From NCBI RefSeq assembly GCF_000235425.2, contig NZ_KI912266.1:8015992-8079991 (forward strand): 64,000 nt of DNA. Direction: 5' to 3'. Each line of letters begins with the position of its first letter. Within the stretch, counting starts at the first letter, position 1. Origin of the DNA: Pseudofrankia saprophytica. GTDB taxonomy: Bacteria; Actinomycetota; Actinomycetes; Frankiales; Frankiaceae. The translations under genes were made by a program, and so were the position numbers. Of this stretch, positions 31,455 to 38,294 are shown one piece after another. The notes under the pieces are model-generated. The model was not told the DNA's origin. It did no database searches and saw only the letters and a program-made list of their open reading frames with translations.

Positions 31455-33032
31455 CTACTTGGACTGGGCGGGCAGCACGACGTCCTTGGCGGTCGCCGAC
31501 ACGGACAGGCCGGTCGTCGTCGTCCCGGCGCTGACGATGGTCAGGTCGAACGGCAGGTTGTCCGGCAGGGGCAGCGGAACGGGAATGGAGGCGTTCGACG
31601 TCAGGTCACCGATCGGGAGACTTCCACCGGGGAGGCCGCCCAGCGGCGTATCGACCTTGACCTCGACGTCAGACGGGGTGATCTTGAGCTGGTTGTTCTC
31701 CACCGTGAAGGACCCCACGCCGGTCAGCTGCACATTGACCTTGCCGACGCCGGGGAGCGACTGCTCGGTCGAACCGGTGATCTGCACCTTCTTGCCGCCG
31801 TCGACGGGCGCGAGCTGCCAGCCGAACTGCTTGTCCTTGAGGAAGGCGTTGATCTCGTCGTAGCTGATCCGCACGGTCGCCTCGACGTCGTCGACCGGAA
31901 CCTTGCCGACGTTGTTCGAGATCGCGTCACCGAGCGGGACGTGCGCGCCCTTCAGGTGCGCGTCGACGCCGGAGATCTTCGGCCCGTCCGCGGTGGTCGG
32001 GATGTTCTCCAGCGAGACGCCGATGTCCTTGAACTTGCCGAACAGGACCTGGGTGAGGAACGGGAAGCCGCCGAGGCTGACCTTGCGCACGATCGGCGGC
32101 TGCTGCCCGGGCTTCATGTTCTGGGCCACGGCCACCTCGACCTGCTTGCGCATCTGGCCGACGGCGATGTGCGCCGCGACGCGGTCGAGCGGGATGGCCA
32201 GGACCAGCAGCAGCAGGACCACGACGAGCGCGATCACCCGGCCGCGGCGGCGGCGCCGCTTCGGTGGCTTCTGCTCGGCCGTGCCGGCGCCGGGGATCGG
32301 CGTGCCGCCGGTGCCGGCCGCGGCCTGCGGCAGGCCGGCCGTGCCGTCGCGCCAGCCGCCACCCGCTCCGGCGGCCTGCCAGCCCCCCGGAGGGGCCTGG
32401 GCGGAGGCCTCGCTGAACTCGGTGACGGCGTTGGTGTCGACCGCGGGATCGTGGTAGTCGGCACCGGTGTCGCGCTGGCCGTAGCCCAGCTGCTCGGTCG
32501 GCCTGCCGGCCCCGCCGCCCTGGCCCGGCGTCCGGGCACCGGCGCCCCCGCCGGAGCCGACCCGGCCGATGTACTCGGTGGGCCGCTCCCCGCCGGAACG
32601 CCCCTGGGGCCTGGGCGGGCTGGCGGGAGCCGGCGGCTGCTGGCGGCGGGTCGGCGGGACCGGTGCCGGGAACTCGCCGGGACGCGGGGTCGGGTACCGC
32701 TCGACGGGGATGCCGGGCTGCGAGGTGTAACCGGCGCTTCCCGGGCCGCCGGCGCCGCCGGCGTCGCGACGCGACCTGGCCGTCCCACGACCGGAGCCGC
32801 GGGCGGGCTTGCCGCCGCCAGCGCCGGCATCGCCATCGCGCCCGGAGGCCGGCTTGAACCAGTCCGCCGGGGGCGGCGGGCTCGCGGGCCGGAACGACTC
32901 AGGAGGCGGCGGCGGCGCGCTCGGCGCGCCCGGGCGGTTCGGGGCCCCCCGCCCGCTCCTGTCCGCGGAGTCGCGTCGGGCCCGGGCGACCTCGCCGGGC
33001 TCGTACGCCTCGTCGTCTGCTGGGTTGTTCAC
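31455..33032 (-). CDS. LmeA-family (DUF2993) envelope lipid-binding protein with long Pro-rich N-terminus
   Basis: 525 aa from GTG at 33032, chosen because GGGAG lies eight bases upstream; ATG at 33047 is an alternative. Residues 1-270 are disordered and rich in Pro, Gly and Arg. PPKRRRRRGR then leads into the single membrane helix VIALVVVLLLLVLAIPLD. The outer part matches DUF2993/LmeA: a helix RVAAHIAVGQMRKQVEVAV, VSLGGFPFLTQVLFGKFKDI (hallmark GGFPFLTQ) and repeated beta segments to VSATAKDVVLPAQ. LmeA of mycobacteria binds phospholipid and supports lipomannan maturation. The cytoplasmic tail is far longer than usual and could be a kinase or FHA target; that is inference. Confidence 0.88.
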   Translation of the reverse strand: MNNPADDEAYEPGEVARARRDSADRSGRGAPNRPGAPSAPPPPPESFRPASPPPPADWFKPASGRDGDAGAGGGKPARGSGRGTARSRRDAGGAGGPGSAGYTSQPGIPVERYPTPRPGEFPAPVPPTRRQQPPAPASPPRPQGRSGGERPTEYIGRVGSGGGAGARTPGQGGGAGRPTEQLGYGQRDTGADYHDPAVDTNAVTEFSEASAQAPPGGWQAAGAGGGWRDGTAGLPQAAAGTGGTPIPGAGTAEQKPPKRRRRRGRVIALVVVLLLLVLAIPLDRVAAHIAVGQMRKQVEVAVAQNMKPGQQPPIVRKVSLGGFPFLTQVLFGKFKDIGVSLENIPTTADGPKISGVDAHLKGAHVPLGDAISNNVGKVPVDDVEATVRISYDEINAFLKDKQFGWQLAPVDGGKKVQITGSTEQSLPGVGKVNVQLTGVGSFTVENNQLKITPSDVEVKVDTPLGGLPGGSLPIGDLTSNASIPVPLPLPDNLPFDLTIVSAGTTTTGLSVSATAKDVVLPAQSK

Positions 33033-33317
33033 GGGGTCATCTCCCATCAGGGCCGCGCCGACCCACGCGCGCGAGGACTTCCCCACCCCGTCGGCTCATC
33101 CATCGGATGGTCCCACGTCCAGACCCGGCTGGGAGCGCTGAGGGGGTGATCGTAACCACGGGGCGGGTGTCCAGTTTCCGACGTTTCCCAGCGTCACGAC
33201 ACCGCCGCCGTCCGCGAGGTGGCGCCCCAGTTTCACGGACAGGCGGAGCCGGGCGCTCGGCGGACCGTACGCGGCTCAGGTATCGAGGGGCAAGGCTCGG
33301 GACCTCGAGGGGCCTGC

Positions 33318-34109
33318 TCAGACCTCGAGGGGCAGAGTGGCGGCGGACCGGCGGGGGCCGGGCGGGGCGAGCCGGAAGACCGCGCCGCGCGGGGACGCGT
33401 ACGCCTGCCAGAAGTGGTCGGCGACCGCCTCGGGGCGCAGCGGGCCGCCGGGGCCGACCTTGCCGTCCAGGACGACGGTGCGCATCCGGACCCCCTGGTC
33501 CGCGAGCGCCGGGCTCACGGCGGCGGCGAGCGTCGCGAGCCCCGCCTTGCCGACCGCGAGCGCGAACCGACCGGCGGGCGGCTCGGTACGGCTGCCGGCG
33601 ACGGTCACCAGGATCGTCGCGCCGACCCGGTCGACCAGCAGCGGCGTCGCGGCCTGGACCGCGGTGAGGGCACCGGTGACGTTGACGGCGAGCGTCTGGT
33701 TGAGGACGTCCGCGGGGACGGAGAGCGCGCTGCCGCGGATCGACAGCTTCGCGTTGTAGACGAGCACGGTCAGGCCGCCGAGATCCGCCGCGAGCCCCGC
33801 CAGCGTCGCGGCCAGGCCGGCGGCGTCGGTGACGTCGGCGACCGCGCCGCGCATGGTCAGCCCGGCGCCGGCCAGCTCCCCGGTCACCCGGGCGATCGTG
33901 TCGGCGGAGCGGGCCACCACGCCGAGCCGGAAGCCCTCCCGCCCGAACCGGGCGAGCAGCTCGGTGCCGAACGCGGCACCAGGGCCGACGAGCACCAGCC
34001 CGCGCGTCGCGGGCGCCGGCGCCGGCTCGGGCGCGGGCGGGCCTTTGGCCGCGACCGCGCCCTTGGCCGTCGCCGCGCCCGTGGCCGCGGCCGGCATCTC
34101 CCGTGGCAT
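33318..34109 (-). CDS. Atypical short-chain dehydrogenase lacking the catalytic tyrosine
   Basis: 263 aa from the start at 34109; residues 1-35 are Ala/Pro-rich and may be untranslated. A Rossmann domain is clear: GLVLVGPGAAFGTELLARFG (glycine-rich loop), LGVVARS, ADVTDAAGLAATL, LTVLVYNAKLSIRGS (in place of NNAG) and LAVNVTGALTAVQAATPLL. The active-site region reads TVAGSRTEPPAGRFALAVGKAGL: the lysine is present, but Leu stands where Y of YxxxK is expected. It therefore either uses a different acid or has lost dehydrogenase activity and binds NAD(P) in another role. It stands alone. Confidence 0.75.
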   Translation of the reverse strand: MPREMPAAATGAATAKGAVAAKGPPAPEPAPAPATRGLVLVGPGAAFGTELLARFGREGFRLGVVARSADTIARVTGELAGAGLTMRGAVADVTDAAGLAATLAGLAADLGGLTVLVYNAKLSIRGSALSVPADVLNQTLAVNVTGALTAVQAATPLLVDRVGATILVTVAGSRTEPPAGRFALAVGKAGLATLAAAVSPALADQGVRMRTVVLDGKVGPGGPLRPEAVADHFWQAYASPRGAVFRLAPPGPRRSAATLPLEV

Positions 34110-34261
34110 AGGCCCATCTTGGACCGTTCGAGCGCCGCCGCACGACCAGGGCGCCGAAAATTTGTTCGAACCCGACCCGGCGACGAAAGCCCGCCGACCG
34201 GGCCGAGGACCGGCCGGCGGCCAGACCGGTCGCCGGGCCGGCCGCGATCCGGGCGGCCTGG

Positions 34262-34420
34262 CTAGCGGCCGACCAGCTCGCGGGCCCTGCGCGTGCGGTC
34301 GAGCTCAGCCTGGGCGCGCAGCGGAGCCGACTTCCGGTAGTAGTAGAAGATCGGCGGGAAGACGATCAACGGCGGGATCGCCATCAACAGCGCGAAGATC
34401 ACTATTGCCCCGATTACCAC
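34262..34420 (-). CDS. Very small membrane protein (52 aa)
   Basis: Short frame from GTG at 34420 to TAG at 34262-34264, with GAGGGG six bases upstream of the start. The product begins VVIGAIVIFALLMAIPPLIV, one membrane helix ending PPIFYYYRK, followed by a charged helix APLRAQAELDRTRRARELVGR in the cytoplasm. The hydrophobic-then-basic layout, the ribosome-binding site and the lack of an alternative frame make it credible. No family is recognised. It lies 101 bases after the flavoprotein gene on the same strand. Confidence 0.65.
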   Translation of the reverse strand: MVIGAIVIFALLMAIPPLIVFPPIFYYYRKSAPLRAQAELDRTRRARELVGR

Positions 34421-34521
34421 TGCGCACCCCTCTCGCGCCCCCACCCACGGGGGAAGATCCTCAAGCTCCCGCCTCGACCCGGTCCCACCGTCGGTTCTAC
34501 CGAATGTCGTAGGCGGCACCG

Positions 34522-36288
34522 TCAGCCTATCGATCCCGCTCTGGGCGCGCCGACCCCCACGGACGCCGGCAGCCCTACGGACGCGGGCAGTTCCGGGACG
34601 AGCACACCGGGGTTGAGGATGCCGGCAGGGTCGAGCGCCCGCTTGACGGCGCGCAGCACGGCGACGCCGACGTCGCCGATCTCGGCGCCGAGCCAGGGGC
34701 GATGGTCGGTGCCGACGGCGTGGTGATGGGTGATCGTCCCCTCGGCGGCGACGATCGCCGCGCTCGCGGCCGCCTTCGCCCGGGCCCACAGGCCCGCGCG
34801 GTCGTCGCTGTGGCCGGCGACCACCGTGAAGTACAGCGAAGCGCCGGTCGGGTACAGGTGCGAGACGTGGCAGAGGACCACCACCGGCACCCCTGCGGCG
34901 GCGTAGGCCTCGGCGAGCGCGCCGCTGACCCCCGCGTACAGACCGCCGAGCCCCGACCAGAAGGTGGCCGTCTCCAGCGTCTCCGCGAACATGCCCGCGT
35001 CCAGCAGCGCGTCGCGCAGGCGGGGGCCGTGGAACCGCCCGCGCACCCAGTCGTCGCCGACCTCGGTGCCCAGCGGGCGGGCGCCGCGGGCGCGCAGCAG
35101 CTCGGCGAGATCCGCGGCGTGCCGGCGTACCCGTTCCGGCTCCCCCTCGTACCCGAGCACGACGTAGCATCCGGGCCCCGCGCCGGCGCCGTCCGCGCCG
35201 TCGCCGTCCGTGCCGTCGCCGGTCGGCTCACCGGCGCCGTGCGGGGTGGCGGCGCCCGCGGCCGTCTCCAGCTCGTCGGACAGGCGGGCGACCGCCGGGA
35301 GCAGGTCGCGCTGGGCCAGCTCGCGCATCAGGTCGAGGCCGGCGTCGAACGTCCCGACCCGCCAGCCCTCGTAGCGCCGCTCCGCCGGCAGCGGGCGCAC
35401 CCGCACCCGCACCGCGGTGATCACCCCGAACGCGCCTTCCGAGCCGAGCACCAGCTGGCGCAGGTCGGGGCCGGCGGCGGACGCCGGCGCGCGGCCGAGC
35501 TCCCAGCCGCCGAGCGGCGTCGCCACCCGCAGCCCGACGACGACCGCGTCGAACCGGCCGTAGCCGCTGGACGCCTGCCCGCTGGAACGGGTCGCGGCGA
35601 AGCCGCCGATGGTCGCGTACTCCCAGGACTGCGGGACGTGGCCGAGGGTCAGGCCGTGCACGGCGAGCAGCGCCTCCGCCGCGGGGCCGCGCAGCCCCGG
35701 CTCCAGCGTGGCGGTGAGCGAGACCGGGTCGACGTCGAGCAGCCGGTTCATCCGGCGCAGGTCGAGCGCGACGACGGCGGCGAAGCCGGCCCTGGCCGGC
35801 GCGAGACCGCCGACGACGGAGGTGCCGCCGCCGAACGGCACGACGGCGACGCGGTGCTCGGCGCAGGCGGCGAGCACCGCGGCGACCTCGTCGTGGCTGG
35901 CCGGCAGCAGAACCGCGTCCGGGGCGGCGGAGGCGTCGCCGGCGCGCAGCGCGAGCAGGTCGGGGGTGGACCGTCCCCGGCAGTGCCGGATCCGGACCTC
36001 CCGGTCGTCGCGGACGTGCTCGGCGCCGAGGATGGCGGCCAGGGCGGCGCGCGCGGGCCCGGGCAGCGCGGACACCGCGAGCTCGACGGCGCCGAGATCC
36101 ACCGGCGGGCTCGGCCGTTCGGCGAAGCCAAGCCCGTCGACGAGCAGCGTCCGGACCGCCTCGGGCAGCTCCGCCCGCTCGTCGGGGCTCCCCCATCCCC
36201 ACCAGGCCAGGTCGCCGGCGTCACCGGCCCGTTCGGGCGAGGCCAGGCGCTGGCTGAGGCTGTCCGGTGGATTCGGCGACTCGGTCAC
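34522..36288 (-). CDS. FAD-binding oxidoreductase, alkyl-DHAP-synthase-like
   Basis: 588 aa from GTG at 36288. The PCMH-type FAD domain shows VAVVPFGGGTSVVGGL, DLRRMNRLLDVDPVSLTATLEPGL, LGHVPQSWEYATIGGFAATRSSG and LVLGSEGAFGVITAVRVRVRP. The C-terminal domain contains VLCHVSHLYPTGASLYFTV and EGTITHHHAVGTDHRPWL, the histidine motif of alkylglycerone-phosphate synthases. Those enzymes exchange an acyl for an alkyl group on DHAP to form ether lipids; actinobacterial homologues such as Rv2251 are unproven. A Gly/Asp-rich insertion (TGDGTDGDGADGAGAGPG) is unusual. It is divergent from glpD, which makes DHAP, an arrangement also seen around glpD1 in mycobacteria. Confidence 0.88.
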   Translation of the reverse strand: MTESPNPPDSLSQRLASPERAGDAGDLAWWGWGSPDERAELPEAVRTLLVDGLGFAERPSPPVDLGAVELAVSALPGPARAALAAILGAEHVRDDREVRIRHCRGRSTPDLLALRAGDASAAPDAVLLPASHDEVAAVLAACAEHRVAVVPFGGGTSVVGGLAPARAGFAAVVALDLRRMNRLLDVDPVSLTATLEPGLRGPAAEALLAVHGLTLGHVPQSWEYATIGGFAATRSSGQASSGYGRFDAVVVGLRVATPLGGWELGRAPASAAGPDLRQLVLGSEGAFGVITAVRVRVRPLPAERRYEGWRVGTFDAGLDLMRELAQRDLLPAVARLSDELETAAGAATPHGAGEPTGDGTDGDGADGAGAGPGCYVVLGYEGEPERVRRHAADLAELLRARGARPLGTEVGDDWVRGRFHGPRLRDALLDAGMFAETLETATFWSGLGGLYAGVSGALAEAYAAAGVPVVVLCHVSHLYPTGASLYFTVVAGHSDDRAGLWARAKAAASAAIVAAEGTITHHHAVGTDHRPWLGAEIGDVGVAVLRAVKRALDPAGILNPGVLVPELPASVGLPASVGVGAPRAGSIG

Positions 36289-36544
36289 CCCGACAACTCT
36301 GCTCCCCCTGCCCCCGCTGGCAACCCGCCGCGCCTGGGCCCGGGGCGGCCGCTTCGGTGGTGTGGCAAGGGTCACCGCCACCGCGTTATCCGTATGGCCC
36401 CGATTGGCGGACCTGCGTCGTTGGAAGGGCCGAGTCGTTGGGCAGGTCGGGGTGGACGCTGCCCGGCCGACCACGCACGCTGGTGTCGCGAACGCCGCAC
36501 CCCGACGCCACACCCAACGCCAGGCGCGGCAGAGGGAGGACGCG

Positions 36545-38233
36545 ATGAACGGGGTTGGACCCATCTCGACACCTACGCCGGGCGGGTCGCTGTCGCCGGC
36601 GCGCCGCGAGCGCGAGCTGGCCCGCCTGGCCGGCGGCGAGGTCGTCGACCTGCTGGTCGTCGGCGCCGGGGTGACCGGTGCCGGCGTCGCCCTCGACGCG
36701 GCGAGCCGGGGGCTGTCGGTGGCGCTCGTCGAGGCGCGCGACCTCGCCTGGGGCACCAGCCGGTGGAGCTCGAAGCTCGTCCACGGCGGGCTGCGCTACC
36801 TCGCCAGCGGCGACCTGGGGCTGGCGATGGAGAGCGCCACCGAACGGGACATCCTGTTGCGCCGGACCGCGCCGCACCTGGTCCACCCGGTACCGATCTT
36901 GGTGCCGCTGACGCCGGCCGTACGGCGTACCGACGCGGCGGTGATGACCGCGGGCCTGCGGGTCGCCGACGTGCTGCGCCGCGCCGCGCGCACCCCCAGC
37001 GGCACGCTGCCGCCGCCGCGTCGGCTCACCGCCGTCGAGACACACCAGCTCGCGCCGGCCCTCAGCGAGGCCGGACTGCGCGGCGGGCTGATCTACTGGG
37101 ACGGCCAGCTGGTCGACGACGCGCGCCTCGTCGTCGCGATCGCGCGCACGGCCGCGGCCCACGGCGCGCGGGTGCTCACCCGGCTGCGGGCGCGCACGCT
37201 CGACGGCACCGGGGCGCTCGTCGAGGACACCCTGACCGGTTCGACGTTCTCGCTGCGGGCCCGCGCGGTCGTGAACGCGACGGGGGTGTGGGCGCCGACG
37301 CTCGCGCCCGAGGTGCGGCTGCGGCCGAGCCGGGGCACCCACCTGGTGGTCGCCGCGGGCGCGTTCGGGGGCACCCGCACCGCGCTGACCGTGCCGATGC
37401 CGGGCAAGCGCAACCGCTACGCGCTGGTGCTGCCGCAGGACGACGACCGGGTCTACGTGGGTCTCACCGACGTCCCGGCCGACACGGTGGAGGATGTGCC
37501 CCGGCCGACCGCCGCCGAGGTCGAGGAGCTGCTCGGCGTCGTCTCCGGCGTGCTGGACGCTCCGCTGGACCGCGCCGACGTGCTCGGCGCGTTCGCCGGG
37601 CTGCGCCCGCTCCTCGACGTCGCGGACACCGCTGGCTCCTCGGGCCGGGCCGCCGCGTCGCTGGTCCGCTCGATCAGGCACCCACTACGCGGCCGTGGTC
37701 CTTCCGGGGTTCCTGCCGCATCCGCGGCTCCCGCCCTCCCACGCGCGTCTCGCAGCGCCGACCTGTCCCGCCGGCACGCCGTGCTCGTCGGCCCAGACGG
37801 GGTCGTCACCGTCGTCGGCGGCAAGCTGACCACGTATCGCCGGATGGCGCGCGACGCGGTGGATCTGGCGGTCTCGCGGGCCGGTCTCGCCGCCGGAGCC
37901 TGCCGTACCGCCCGGCTGCCGCTGGTCGGCGCGGCGCCGCGCGCCCAGCTCGCCGCCGTCGAAGCGCCGCGGCGGCTGGTCGAGCGGTACGGCACCGAGG
38001 CACCCGCCGTGCTCGCCGAGGCGCGAGGCAATCCGGATCTGCTCGCGCCGATCGCTCCCGGGACGTCGGTCACGGGCGCGGAACTGCTGTTCGCGCTACG
38101 GCACGAGGGAGCACTCGACGTCGACGACCTACTCGACCGGCGCGCCCGGATCGGCCTGGTGGCGGCGGACCGGGCCGCCGCCCTGCCGCGCGCGGCCCAG
38201 CTCGTCGACTTCGTCGCCGGCGAGCGGGTCTAG
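36545..38233 (+). CDS. glpD: Aerobic glycerol-3-phosphate dehydrogenase
   Basis: 562 aa from ATG at 36545, with GGGAGG five bases upstream. FAD-binding VVGAGVTGAGVALDAASRG (38-56) is followed by the GlpD signatures AWGTSRWSSKLVHGGLRYL (69-86) and later VVTVVGGKLTTYRRMA. The C-terminal GlpD domain begins after TARLPLVGA. The enzyme oxidises glycerol-3-phosphate to DHAP at the membrane and passes electrons to the quinone pool. An Ala/Pro/Arg-rich insertion before ADLSRRHAV is longer than in most relatives. It is divergent from the alkyl-DHAP-synthase-like gene, linking DHAP supply and possible use. Confidence 0.93.
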   Translation: MNGVGPISTPTPGGSLSPARRERELARLAGGEVVDLLVVGAGVTGAGVALDAASRGLSVALVEARDLAWGTSRWSSKLVHGGLRYLASGDLGLAMESATERDILLRRTAPHLVHPVPILVPLTPAVRRTDAAVMTAGLRVADVLRRAARTPSGTLPPPRRLTAVETHQLAPALSEAGLRGGLIYWDGQLVDDARLVVAIARTAAAHGARVLTRLRARTLDGTGALVEDTLTGSTFSLRARAVVNATGVWAPTLAPEVRLRPSRGTHLVVAAGAFGGTRTALTVPMPGKRNRYALVLPQDDDRVYVGLTDVPADTVEDVPRPTAAEVEELLGVVSGVLDAPLDRADVLGAFAGLRPLLDVADTAGSSGRAAASLVRSIRHPLRGRGPSGVPAASAAPALPRASRSADLSRRHAVLVGPDGVVTVVGGKLTTYRRMARDAVDLAVSRAGLAAGACRTARLPLVGAAPRAQLAAVEAPRRLVERYGTEAPAVLAEARGNPDLLAPIAPGTSVTGAELLFALRHEGALDVDDLLDRRARIGLVAADRAAALPRAAQLVDFVAGERV

Positions 38234-38260
38234 GCGGCCTCGCCCCGGGCAGGCGCCCCG

Positions 38261-38294
38261 CCGGCTGAACCGGCTGAACCGGCTGATCAGCCGG
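38261..38294. repeat. Tandem 9-bp repeat ending in a 16-bp palindrome between glpD and the kinase-like gene
   Basis: CCGGCTGAA twice, then CCGGCTGAT, which starts the perfect palindrome CCGGCTGATCAGCCGG (38279-38294). The palindrome contains the stop codon of the minus-strand gene. It probably serves as terminator for the convergent pair. Confidence 0.7.

Noticed and set aside
34702..38268. Open frame of more than 1100 codons on the plus strand across the flavoprotein and glpD genes
   Set aside because: Low-complexity Arg/Gly/Ala translation with no domain; it crosses two well-identified genes in other frames.
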